The notes beneath the pieces are model-generated. The model saw nothing but the letters and a program-made list of their open reading frames with translations. It was not told where the DNA came from and did no database searches. DNA of 64,000 nucleotides, from positions 682,001-746,000 of the forward strand of contig NZ_JAIWNB010000002.1 in the NCBI RefSeq assembly GCF_020215705.1, in the 5' to 3' direction. Source of the stretch: Nonomuraea aurantiaca (GTDB lineage Bacteria; Actinomycetota; Actinomycetes; Streptosporangiales; Streptosporangiaceae). Of this stretch, positions 25,393 to 33,008 are shown in pieces. A program made the position numbers and the translations under genes. Every line of letters begins with the position of its first letter. The first letter of the stretch is position 1.

Positions 25393-26275
25393 CCCGCGCT
25401 GTAGACGGGTTCGTCCCAGTCGATGTGGTGCTCGTAGATCCAGCGGCTCGGGTCGTTGCCGGTGCGGGCCATCTGTTTCATGGCGAGGCTTATGATCAGG
25501 TCGCGGGGCACCCGGGCGACGGGACTGAGTGTCTTCCAGCCGCTGGTGCGATTGCCCTGCGCGACGACGCGTTCCACGCGCTCGCGCCGTAGCCGCTCGT
25601 AGGCGGCGAACGCGGTGGCGATGTCCGGGCTGTCCCGCAGGCACTTGGCCAGCACGACGGTGTCCTCGATGGCCATGGCCGCGCCCTGCCCGATCGAGGG
25701 GGCGGTCGCGTGGGCCGCGTCGCCGATGATGATCATCCGGTCGTCGTGCCACTTCGGCACGGTCGGCACGTCGTAGGTGCTCCAGCCCGCGAAGATCTCG
25801 CCGGTCGCCGCGATGATGTCCGCGGCGGGTCCGCGGTCGTGCCGGAACAGGTCGATCAGCCGGGACCGCCACTGCTCGGGGGGTGATCGCGGCCAGCTCG
25901 GCGGGGGTGGGCTCGGTAGCCTGAGCCGGATTCGCCGCCCACCACACCTCGCCGCTCGGATGCGTCGTGTGGGTGAAGAAGCAGCGCTTGCCGAAGATCG
26001 CGTTCATCGTGCCCGGCTCGCAGCCGGTGGAGACGTCGCGGGCGTAGCCGCCGGTGTTGAGCAGCCCGGCGTAGCGCGCGTCCGGGGCGTCCGGGTCGAT
26101 GATCTCGCGGGTACGTGACCGCAGACCGTCCGCGCCGACCAGCAGATCACCGCGGACCAGTGTGCCGTCGGCGAACCTCGCCAGCACCCCGTCGCCGGTG
26201 CTCTCGGCGTCGACGAGCCGCTTGTCGTACTCGACGCGCACGCCGGATCGGACGGCCAGCTCGCGGGCGGTCGAC
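25389..26275 (-). pseudogene. FAD-dependent monooxygenase remnant (5' end lost, frameshifted)
   Basis: The 3' half of an aromatic-ring-hydroxylase type FAD monooxygenase. The upstream piece reads ARELAVRSGVRVEYDKRLVD and LVGADGLRSRTRE; the downstream piece has the second FAD motif IIIGDAAHATAPSIGQGAAM. The two are in different frames, joined at a run of six G at 25878-25883. Five would restore the frame (ITP-EQWRSRLIDLFRHDRGP). The N-terminal GxGxxG nucleotide-binding half is missing, and the homology stops near 26275 where a piece of a different gene begins on the other strand. This is a decayed gene. Confidence 0.85.
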
Positions 26276-26407
26276 GCGGGCGCCTTCGACTATCCGGCGG
26301 AGACCGCCGAGCCGGAGCGGCGTTTCGACTACTCCTTCGGCCTCGCCCGGATCCTGGACGGCGTGGACACGCTCATCCGTCAGCGCGGCGGCGCCGGGGC
26401 GAGCTAG
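26276..26407 (+). pseudogene. TetR-family regulator remnant (C-terminus only)
   Basis: The frame ending at 26407 encodes GAFDYPAETAEPERRFDYSF followed by GLARILDGVDTLIRQRG. The end matches the usual C-terminus of AcrR/TetR proteins, for example FEFGLERVLDGIDALITRR in the intact TetR gene at 52.3 kb. No helix-turn-helix precedes it; the upstream sequence is the antisense of the monooxygenase remnant. It is the surviving 3' end of a regulator once divergent from that gene. Confidence 0.65.
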
Positions 26408-26418
26408 AGCATGGGCAA

Positions 26419-26441
26419 CCCCAGGTGCGGTGGCCCTGGGG
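26419..26441 (-). terminator. Hairpin terminator after the NicO-like gene
   Basis: CCCCAGG pairs with CCTGGGG around a 9-base loop. It lies five bases beyond the stop of the NicO-type gene and before the TetR remnant. Confidence 0.6.
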
Positions 26442-26445
26442 CGGG

Positions 26446-27921
26446 CTAGAGCGCGATGGCCGAGCGGAGGGCCAGGCCCGCGCCCAGCAGCATCACCATG
26501 CCGGCCGTGCCCAGCGGCGCCAGGGCGGACAGCCGGGCGGCCAGGCCCCGTCCCCGTGAGGCGCGGCGTTCGAGGCGGTCGACGAGCTTGACCAGCAGCA
26601 GGCCCGTCACGGTAAGCGTCGCCGCCATGCCGATGCCGTACGCGGTGACCAGCGCCACCCCGAACCAGGTACGACCCAGCCCGATCGCCCCCAGCAGCAC
26701 GATGAGCGCCGACGGGCTCGGCACCAGCCCGCCCGCCACCCCCATCCCCAGCAGCCCGGCCCGCGTCGAGCGCTCGCGCCCATGCCCGTGACCGTGCCCA
26801 TGGCCATGGCCATGGCCATGCCCGTGACCGTGACCGTGACCGTGACCGTGGCCATGTCCGTGCCCGTGATCGGTGGTGCGGCGGGTGGACAGGAGCAGGC
26901 GCAGGCCGATGAAGGCGATCAGCAGGCCGCTGGCCACCCCCAGCCACCCCAGCACCGACTCCCCGGCGAGCGCCGTGAACGCGCTCAGCAGCAGCCCCAC
27001 CACCAGCACCCCGACCGTGTGCGTGGCCGTCACCGTGGCCCCCACGACCAGGGCGTCACGCGGCCGTCCGCGCCGCCCGGCCAGGTACGCGGCCATGATC
27101 GTCTTGCCGTGCCCGGGGATCAGCGCGTGCCCGGCCCCGAGGAGCATGGCCAGCGCCACAGCCAGCAGCCCGAGCGGCACGGTCAGCGAGTCGGCGCCGA
27201 CCAGGCCGGTGAAAGTCCGGTCCAGCGCCGCCAGCGCGTCCCCGATCGGCCCGCCGACGCTGATCGTGCCGAGCCCGGAAGGCGTGCCGCCGGAGCCGGG
27301 GGAGCCGCCGGACAGGGCGGAGGCGGCGCCGCCGACGGTGACGGCGGCCGTGCGCTGGTCGAGCGGGTCGGCCAGGAGGTCCTGCGGGTACCTGCGCAGC
27401 TCGTCGCTCACGCTGACCGACGGCACGGACGACCGGGTCAGCCGTACCCCGTCACCGACGGCGGTGATCTCGCGCCAGCCGATCCGGTCCTGCTCGAACG
27501 CGTCGGTGAAGGACACCGCGCCCGACACCCGGGCCTCGGCGACCAGCCCGCAGGTCAGGCGGCTGGTCTGCAGGCCGCCCTGCCCCGGCGCGTAGGCGAA
27601 CGCCGAACGCGACACCCGCCACGGCACCGCCGTGCCCCGCACGGTGAGCCGCTGGGCGGCGGCCAGCGCGGCGCAGGTCCTGGCCGCGTACGAGCCGTCC
27701 ACGCCCGGTTTCGCCTGGAGCGTCGGCAGCTCCGCCGCGTCCACGACCGCCTCGTTCTCCACCCGGTCGGGCCGCAGGCGCAGCCCGTTGTAGTGGTTGA
27801 CGGTGAAGTTGCCGAGCGGATGCCTGGCCGCCGTCTCCGCCTGCGCCGCGGTCGTGAACAGGATTGACACGCCCATCGACAACAGCAGGCCCACGAGCAG
27901 GCCGAGCCGGAGCACCCTCAT
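26446..27921 (-). CDS. NicO/RcnA-like nickel-cobalt type membrane transporter with His-Gly loop
   Basis: A 491-residue protein. A signal-like N-terminus (MRVLRLGLLVGLLLSMGVSI) is followed by an extracytoplasmic domain of about 200 residues with Cys pairs (RTCAALAAAQ, LTCGLV). The C-terminal NicO permease has six TM helices, GAGHALIPGHGKTIMAAYLA as the signature, and a cytoplasmic loop with 15 consecutive His-Gly dipeptides. NicO/RcnA proteins move nickel or cobalt, usually outward; the direction and metal here are not shown by the sequence. The ATG overlaps the stop of the TPR gene (ATGA). It is the last gene of the DUF4331-TPR-NicO module. Confidence 0.88.
   Translation of the reverse strand: MRVLRLGLLVGLLLSMGVSILFTTAAQAETAARHPLGNFTVNHYNGLRLRPDRVENEAVVDAAELPTLQAKPGVDGSYAARTCAALAAAQRLTVRGTAVPWRVSRSAFAYAPGQGGLQTSRLTCGLVAEARVSGAVSFTDAFEQDRIGWREITAVGDGVRLTRSSVPSVSVSDELRRYPQDLLADPLDQRTAAVTVGGAASALSGGSPGSGGTPSGLGTISVGGPIGDALAALDRTFTGLVGADSLTVPLGLLAVALAMLLGAGHALIPGHGKTIMAAYLAGRRGRPRDALVVGATVTATHTVGVLVVGLLLSAFTALAGESVLGWLGVASGLLIAFIGLRLLLSTRRTTDHGHGHGHGHGHGHGHGHGHGHGHGHGHGHGRERSTRAGLLGMGVAGGLVPSPSALIVLLGAIGLGRTWFGVALVTAYGIGMAATLTVTGLLLVKLVDRLERRASRGRGLAARLSALAPLGTAGMVMLLGAGLALRSAIAL
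26779..26868 (-). repeat. (Gly-His)15-coding repeat
   Basis: Thirty codons alternate His and Gly without interruption inside the NicO-like gene. The DNA is a mixed GTGACC/GTGCCC/ATGGCC hexamer repeat, prone to slippage in 6-bp steps that keep the frame. The stretch is a likely metal-binding cytoplasmic loop. Confidence 0.95.
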
Positions 27922-29123
27922 GAGAACCTCGCCAGTGCGGGCAGGGACGGATCGAAGCCCGGGGGCACGCGCGCGGGCCTGCCGAGCGCGCGCTCGATCC
28001 GGGCGCGGTGGTAGCCGAGCAGCGGGTTGCGCCAGCCGGTGGAGGTGGCCTTCTTCGCGTACGGCAGGGCCTCGCGCGGCTTGCCCGCCTTGAACAGCGC
28101 CCAGCCGAGCGCGTCGGCGGCGACGAGGTTGGGGCTGCGCGCGTACTCGGCCCTGGCATGCCGTACGGCCAGCGCCGGGTCGCCGTGATCGGCCTCGAAC
28201 TCGGCCCAGGTGAGGTCGTCCCGCACCCCGGCGGCCCGCAGCAGCCTCCGCTGGGCCTCCAGCAGGGTCCAGTCCGGTTTCAGCCCCGCCTTGATCCGGG
28301 TCTCGCCCTGCTCGATCAGGTACTGGGACAGCGGCAGCCGCTCGACCACCCGCTGATAGAGATCGAGGGCCTCGGCCGTCCGCCCGCCGAGCGCCGCGAC
28401 CCTGGCCTGTCCGGCGAGCGCGGGGGTGTAGGCGGGGTAGGCCTGGAGCGCCTTGGCGTACCAGCCGCCGGCCGCGGCCAGGTCGCCCGCATGCAGGGCC
28501 AGCTCGCCCAGGTAGTAGCGGGTGTAGGCGACGTCGGCCGGGGTGTAGGCGTCGTTCTGGGCGTACTCCAGGAACTTGCGGGCCCCCGTCCGGTCGCCCC
28601 GCAGCTCGGCCGAGTAGGAGGCGCGGGCGAACGACGCCACGCCGGGACGCAGCCCCATCATCCTGTCCACGGCCTTCGAGGCGCCGCTCAGGTCGCCGAG
28701 CTGCGTCTTCGCGTCGGCCAGTACTCCGTGCGCCGCCGCGCTGTAGGGGTTGGCGCCGATGGCCCGCCGCGCCAGCCGTACCGCGTCGGCGAACTCGTGG
28801 CGGCCGGCGGCGAGCGCCGCCTGGCCGGTCAGGACCGCGTCGTCTGCGGGGTTCAGCCTGGCGGCGGTGGCCAGGGCGCCTTGGGCCTTGGTGTAGTACG
28901 ACGGGTCGCCGGTGACCCTGGCCTGGTCGACGTACTCCAGGCCGAGCTGGGCCCAGCCGCGGTAGTCGCCGGGCAGGCGCTTCAGGCGGGCCTGCAGCGT
29001 CTCCGTGAAGGTCGCGGCCTGCGTGGTTCCAGTAGAGGTCGCCGGCGGGGCGTAGACGGCGTAGGCCGTGACGGCCAGCGCGCCGGCCACGACGAGGCCA
29101 CCGGCAAGGGCGAGGGATCGCAT
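27918..29123 (-). CDS. Membrane-anchored or secreted TPR protein
   Basis: A 401-residue protein. It has an N-terminal signal/anchor (LALAGGLVVAGALAVTAYAV), then about eight tetratricopeptide repeats from residue 55 to 380 (for example GWAQLGLEYVDQARV, AALAAGRHEFADAVRLARRA, LGELALHAGDLAAAGGWYAK). TPR arrays are protein-protein docking surfaces. In actinobacteria the DUF4331, TPR and NicO genes are often found together; here the order is DUF4331, then two hairpins, TPR, NicO. A role as an outside-facing assembly factor for the module is inferred. Confidence 0.82.
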   Translation of the reverse strand: MRSLALAGGLVVAGALAVTAYAVYAPPATSTGTTQAATFTETLQARLKRLPGDYRGWAQLGLEYVDQARVTGDPSYYTKAQGALATAARLNPADDAVLTGQAALAAGRHEFADAVRLARRAIGANPYSAAAHGVLADAKTQLGDLSGASKAVDRMMGLRPGVASFARASYSAELRGDRTGARKFLEYAQNDAYTPADVAYTRYYLGELALHAGDLAAAGGWYAKALQAYPAYTPALAGQARVAALGGRTAEALDLYQRVVERLPLSQYLIEQGETRIKAGLKPDWTLLEAQRRLLRAAGVRDDLTWAEFEADHGDPALAVRHARAEYARSPNLVAADALGWALFKAGKPREALPYAKKATSTGWRNPLLGYHRARIERALGRPARVPPGFDPSLPALARFS

Positions 29124-29167
29124 CCAAGGCTCCGGAGATCGGAAGGGGTCGGCGCGGACGGGTCGAG

Positions 29168-29205
29168 GGCCGGCCGGCCCTGACGGGGGACAAGGCCGGC
29201 CGGCC
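29168..29205 (-). terminator. Hairpin 2 between DUF4331 and TPR genes
   Basis: Two copies of GGCCGGCCGGCC, separated by 14 bases, form a 12-bp perfect stem. It lies 45 bp upstream of the TPR gene start, still in the transcribed gap. A second strong hairpin lies nearer the DUF4331 stop. Confidence 0.55.
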
Positions 29206-29249
29206 GTGGTCGCGGCGGGAGTTTGGGAGACGGGCCCGCCGCGGAGGGG

Positions 29250-29280
29250 ACCGGCCGGCCCGGAGAGGAGGCCGGCCGGT
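29250..29280 (-). terminator. Hairpin 1 directly after the DUF4331 stop
   Basis: ACCGGCCGGCC pairs with GGCCGGCCGGT, an 11-bp perfect stem with a 9-base loop, starting seven bases beyond the stop codon. There is no U-tract. It is likely a partial terminator or 3'-end stabiliser that keeps DUF4331 mRNA more abundant than the downstream genes. Confidence 0.6.
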
Positions 29281-29286
29281 CGGGGC

Positions 29287-30663
29287 TCACCGCTGGTTCA
29301 CAGCCACGTTGCTGGGCAGCGGGATGTACGGGAACGACTCCAGGATGGCCTTGTCGTTCTTGTCGACCTTGTCCGTCAGACCTGGGACGAGCTTGCCGGT
29401 CACCGCGGCACCCGCCACGGCCTGCAGCGAGATGTCCACGACGTCGTCGGACAGGCGGCGGCCGTTCGGGAAGCCCGCCAGGTCACCGGCCAGCACGCCG
29501 AGCCGGTTGGGGTCCTTGGCCGGTGGGACCGCCATGTTGAGCCGCAGCATCTCGGCGGGCCGCAGCCGGCCGGCGTCCTTGTTGAGGGTCTGCGAGTTCA
29601 GGTCGGCCTTGATCGGCCCGTTGCCCTTGGCGATGCCGGTCAGGAAGATCTCGACCAGGTCGCCGCGCGGGGTCGGCGGCGCCTTGATGCCGTAGATGCC
29701 CTCCAGCAGCCTGGCCACCTCGGGGTCGGTGACGCGCTTGACCACGGCCGGGATGTCGGCGTCCTTGGCCGGGGGAAGCGAGTTGAACGCGTCCTTCAGA
29801 CCGGCCGGCATCACGACCTCGTTGACCAGCGGGTTGCCCAGGCGCGAGACCTGGACGTAGCCGTTCGGGCGCCACTTGTCCGTGGTGGACCAGATGCCGA
29901 CCACCGGGTTGCGCCGGGCGTCGCCCCGCAGCGCCAGGTCGTGGGCGGGCACCTGGACGGCCAGGGTGCTCACGTTGTAGCCCTTGGTGGTGTCCTGGCC
30001 GACCTCGGACAGGTTGCCGCCGTAGAGCAGGTCGAACACGCGCAGGTCCAGGAAGAACGCCTCGTCGGACTGGCCGGCGTAGGCCTTGCCGCCGTTCGGG
30101 AGGCTCTTGAGGGACTGGGCGCGCAGCGTGCCGTAGTCGGGCATCGAGGCGGGGCCGACGTTGCTCGGCGCGACGATGCCGTCCGAGATGAGCGTCCGGC
30201 TGCCGCCCTCGGTGATCCGCTTGAGCGTGTAGTGCTGGCGGAAGAGCAGGTTCTCGTCGTGGAGCGAGGTGACGGGCCCGTTGTTGTACAGGAACGTGGC
30301 GTTGCCGCGCCGGTCCTCATCGCGGAAGGTCCACTGGTACGTGATGTCGGGCCGGGCGTCGCCGTCGTTGTCGATCTTGATGTTGTAGCGGGACTTGGTG
30401 TCGAACGTGTAGAAGTTCGGCCCGCCCTGCGGCTCCTGGAACGGGATCCAGTTGGCCAGCAGCGTCACCGTGTCGGCCTTGTCGGGGCTGACGAACGCGT
30501 ACACGTCGGTGTTGTCGTTACGCGGGTCCCCCGCGATCATCGGCGCCTCGCGGTGCGAGGAAGCGTCGCCGGAGTCGGTACGAAGCACAGCGAACGAGGA
30601 GGCGGTCAACGCCGCCGCGACGCCCAGTCCGACTAGAGCGCGCCGGTTGATCCGGAGCTCCAT
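29287..30663 (-). CDS. DUF4331 secreted protein
   Basis: A 458-residue exported protein. The N-terminus (MELRINRRALVGLGVAAALT, cleaved near SFAVL) is followed by the DUF4331 hallmark SHREAPMIAGDPRNDNTDVYAF. Other family features follow: FYTFDTKSRYNIKIDNDGD and RVFDLLYGGNLSEVG. The family is widespread in actinobacteria and proteobacteria, with no proven function. AAAGGA precedes the ATG at 30663; the longer frame to 30783 enters the divergent promoter. It is the first gene of the module with TPR and NicO genes, divergent from an ABC exporter. Confidence 0.92.
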   Translation of the reverse strand: MELRINRRALVGLGVAAALTASSFAVLRTDSGDASSHREAPMIAGDPRNDNTDVYAFVSPDKADTVTLLANWIPFQEPQGGPNFYTFDTKSRYNIKIDNDGDARPDITYQWTFRDEDRRGNATFLYNNGPVTSLHDENLLFRQHYTLKRITEGGSRTLISDGIVAPSNVGPASMPDYGTLRAQSLKSLPNGGKAYAGQSDEAFFLDLRVFDLLYGGNLSEVGQDTTKGYNVSTLAVQVPAHDLALRGDARRNPVVGIWSTTDKWRPNGYVQVSRLGNPLVNEVVMPAGLKDAFNSLPPAKDADIPAVVKRVTDPEVARLLEGIYGIKAPPTPRGDLVEIFLTGIAKGNGPIKADLNSQTLNKDAGRLRPAEMLRLNMAVPPAKDPNRLGVLAGDLAGFPNGRRLSDDVVDISLQAVAGAAVTGKLVPGLTDKVDKNDKAILESFPYIPLPSNVAVNQR

Positions 30664-30778
30664 GTTCGGTCCTTTCGAGAGAGCTGATCGTGATCGAGAG
30701 GTTCCGGCCGGGTTCCTCGACGGCGTATTCGTGGCAACTCCGCGAACGGATGTGTCTTCTCCTCCTCGAGAATGAGAC

Positions 30779-30821
30779 GTCAACGAAAGTTGACATACTT
30801 AGGTCGTCAATTTAAGTTGAC
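30779..30821. promoter_or_regulatory. Two GTCAA-N6-TTGAC operators in the DUF4331/ABC divergent promoter
   Basis: Site 1 is GTCAACGAAAGTTGAC at 30779-30794 and site 2 is GTCAATTTAAGTTGAC at 30806-30821, 27 bp apart. Both are near-perfect inverted repeats with a local AT-rich core that stands out in GC-rich DNA. They lie between two divergent starts, so one regulator could control both the DUF4331 module and the ABC exporter. The family is not evident; MarR or TetR sites have this look. Confidence 0.75.
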
Positions 30822-30825
30822 GGGT

Positions 30826-30841
30826 GCGGATCGCGATCCGC
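30826..30841. promoter_or_regulatory. 16-bp perfect palindrome GCGGATCGCGATCCGC
   Basis: A third symmetric site lies five bases from the second GTCAA-N6-TTGAC operator on the exporter side of the promoter, 43 bp before the GTG start. It differs in sequence, so a second regulator may bind. Confidence 0.5.
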
Positions 30842-30883
30842 CGTTCGTTGGGATTTTCGGGATATATCTCGAGAGGAGACACG

Positions 30884-32599
30884 GTGATCAGAGAGCTGCT
30901 CGCCTACATGCGCCCGCACAGGAAGATCTTGGTGCTTGGGGGGTTACTCGGCCTGGTCGGCTCGGCGGCGGGCCTGGCGATGCCGTTGCTGGCCAAGTAC
31001 GTGGTGGACGCCTTCGGTGAGAACCAGTCGATGGCCGGGCCGTTGCTCGGGCTGACCGTGGCGGTGCTGGTCGGGGCGGTGGTGTCGGCCCTGGGCACGT
31101 ACCTGATGGAGCGCACCGGCGAGGGCATCGTGCTGGGCGCGCGGCGCCGGCTCATCGACCGGATGTTCCGGCTCAAGGTCGCCGACGTGGACCGGCTCAA
31201 GCCCGGCGACCTGCTGTCGCGAGTGACCGGTGACACGACGTTGTTGCGGGCCGTACTGACCAACGGGGTCGTGAACTCGATCGGCTCGGTGTTCATGCTG
31301 GCCGGCGCGATCATCATGATGGCGACCATGGACGGCGTGCTGTTGCTGGTCACGCTGCTCGTGGTGGTGGTGATCGGCGGGCTGACCGGGCTGGTGATGC
31401 CCAGGATCCAGCTGGCGCAGAAGCAGGCCCAGGAGGCCGTCGGCGAGATGGGCGCGGTGCTCGACCGGGCGCTGCAGGCGTACCGGACGGTCAAGGCCAG
31501 CGGCGCGGAGGAGCGCGAGATCGCCGTCGTCGGGGGCGCCGCCGTGCGGGCTCGCGACCGAGGGCTGCAGGTGGCCGGGTGGACCTCGCTGGCCGGGGTG
31601 GCGACCTGGATGACGGTGCAGATCGCCTTCCTGTGCGTGCTGGCCGTGGGCGGGGCGCGGGTGGCCTCGGGCGTGCTGGAGGTCTCGTCGCTGATCGCGT
31701 TCCTGCTCTACCTGTTCTACCTGGTCGCGCCCATCGGGCAGATCGTCGAGGGCATGGTGCAGTTGCAGCAGGGCCTGGCGGCGATGAAGCGGATCAAGGA
31801 GATCGAGGACCTGCCCGCCGAGCCCGTCGGCACCCCGGTTCCGGCGGCCCTCGTCGGGGTGCGGCCGGCGGGGGTGCGGTTCGACGACGTGGTGTTCCGG
31901 TACGGGGACGACCGGCCGATCGTGCACGACGGGGTCAGCTTCGAGGTGCCGCCGGGCGGGCTGACCGCGCTCGTCGGGCCGTCGGGCGCGGGCAAGTCGA
32001 CGGTGTTCGCCCTGCTGGAGCGCTTCTACGAGCACCAGGACGGCTTGATCACGGTCGACGGCCGGGACATCCGCGACTGGCCGCTCGCCGAGCTGCGGGC
32101 CACGCTGGGCTATGTCGAGCAGGACGCGCCCGTGCTGGCGGGCACGCTCAAGGAGAACCTGCTCTTCGCCGCCCAGGACGCCAGCGAGGAGGAGCTGCGG
32201 CGCGCGATCGTCCGCACCCGCCTGGACGACCTGGTGGCCAGGCTGCCCGAGGGGCTTGAGACGGCCGTGGGACACCGGGGCGTACTGCTGTCGGGCGGCG
32301 AGCGGCAGCGGGTGGCGATCGCCAGGGCGCTGCTGCGCAAGCCCAGGCTGCTCCTGCTCGACGAGGCCACCTCGCAGCTCGACGCGGTCAACGAGCTCCG
32401 GCTGCGCGAGGTCATCGCCGAGGTGGCCGCCGAGACGACCGTCCTCGTCATCGCCCACCGGCTGTCTACGGTGACCAACGCGGACCGGATCGTGGTCATG
32501 GAGGCGGGCGGTGTCCGGGCGGTCGGCACCCATGACGAGCTGGTGGGCCAGGACGACCTCTACCGCGAACTGGCCGCGACCCAGTTCCTGGTGAGCTAG
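30884..32599 (+). CDS. ABC exporter, fused membrane and ATPase domains (half-transporter)
   Basis: A 571-residue type IV exporter half-transporter. The six-helix domain (about 1-300) includes LFRLKVADVDRLKPGDLLSRV-like coupling sequence. The ATPase follows with Walker A GPSGAGKST, signature LSGGERQRVAIARALL, Walker B LLLLDEATSQLD and H-loop VIAHRLST. GAGAGGAGAC precedes the GTG at 30884; the frame is open to 30824 but that part covers the palindromic operators. It probably acts as a homodimer exporting a drug or lipid. It is divergent from the DUF4331 module. Confidence 0.92.
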   Translation: MIRELLAYMRPHRKILVLGGLLGLVGSAAGLAMPLLAKYVVDAFGENQSMAGPLLGLTVAVLVGAVVSALGTYLMERTGEGIVLGARRRLIDRMFRLKVADVDRLKPGDLLSRVTGDTTLLRAVLTNGVVNSIGSVFMLAGAIIMMATMDGVLLLVTLLVVVVIGGLTGLVMPRIQLAQKQAQEAVGEMGAVLDRALQAYRTVKASGAEEREIAVVGGAAVRARDRGLQVAGWTSLAGVATWMTVQIAFLCVLAVGGARVASGVLEVSSLIAFLLYLFYLVAPIGQIVEGMVQLQQGLAAMKRIKEIEDLPAEPVGTPVPAALVGVRPAGVRFDDVVFRYGDDRPIVHDGVSFEVPPGGLTALVGPSGAGKSTVFALLERFYEHQDGLITVDGRDIRDWPLAELRATLGYVEQDAPVLAGTLKENLLFAAQDASEEELRRAIVRTRLDDLVARLPEGLETAVGHRGVLLSGGERQRVAIARALLRKPRLLLLDEATSQLDAVNELRLREVIAEVAAETTVLVIAHRLSTVTNADRIVVMEAGGVRAVGTHDELVGQDDLYRELAATQFLVS

Positions 32600-33008
32600 T
32601 CCCGTCTTCCGAGCGTGCCGCCCCTTGGCGGGCCCAGCCCTGTCTGGGTGGCGGCACGGCGAGTGATCGAGTCCGGCACGTCCCGGCTCCCTCCGGTGAG
32701 GAACCCCCGCCGACGACGTCCTCCGCTGGCGGCTTCCTCCTCTGCGAGAGCACCGCCGGCGGCTCCCTCCCCTGAAGGACCTCCGCCGAAGTGCGGCGGG
32801 GGAGGGAGCGGCGACCGCTGGGAGTGACGTGCGGAGTACTCTGCGAGTGACATGGGTGAATATGGTCATTCATTGCTCGCACCGTGCACCCCACAAGGCA
32901 CGACGATCGGGCCATCCTGGAGCTGTTCCCCGACAACGAGCCGCCGACCAGGTGGATCCGTCTGGCGCGAGAGGGATGAGAAGTCGGACAGATGGTGTTG
33001 GAGCTGCT
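32600..33008. other. 409-bp gap between ABC exporter and RpiR regulator
   Basis: The first 200 bp hold several GC-rich inverted repeats (for example GCCGCC...GGCGGC around 32620-32670, and CCGCCGAAGTGCGGCGG near 32787) that probably terminate the exporter transcript. A short frame at 32884-32979 (GTG start, ending LFPDNEPPTRWIRLAREG) has high GC at third positions and may be a small gene or a gene remnant. No RNA gene was recognised. Confidence 0.5.
32884..32979 (+). CDS. Possible 31-codon small ORF or gene remnant
   Basis: GTG at 32884 to TGA at 32977-32979. The translation HPTRHDDRAILELFPDNEPP followed by TRWIRLAREG has natural composition, and about 26 of 31 codons end in G or C. There is no ribosome binding site, and the frame is closed 24 bases upstream. 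It could be a decayed C-terminus. Low confidence. Confidence 0.25.
   Translation: MHPTRHDDRAILELFPDNEPPTRWIRLAREG

Noticed and set aside
26779-26868. Hexamer repeat as CRISPR or non-coding satellite
   Set aside because: It lies inside the NicO-type gene, keeps the frame and encodes His-Gly repeats, a known type of metal-binding loop. There are no spacers.
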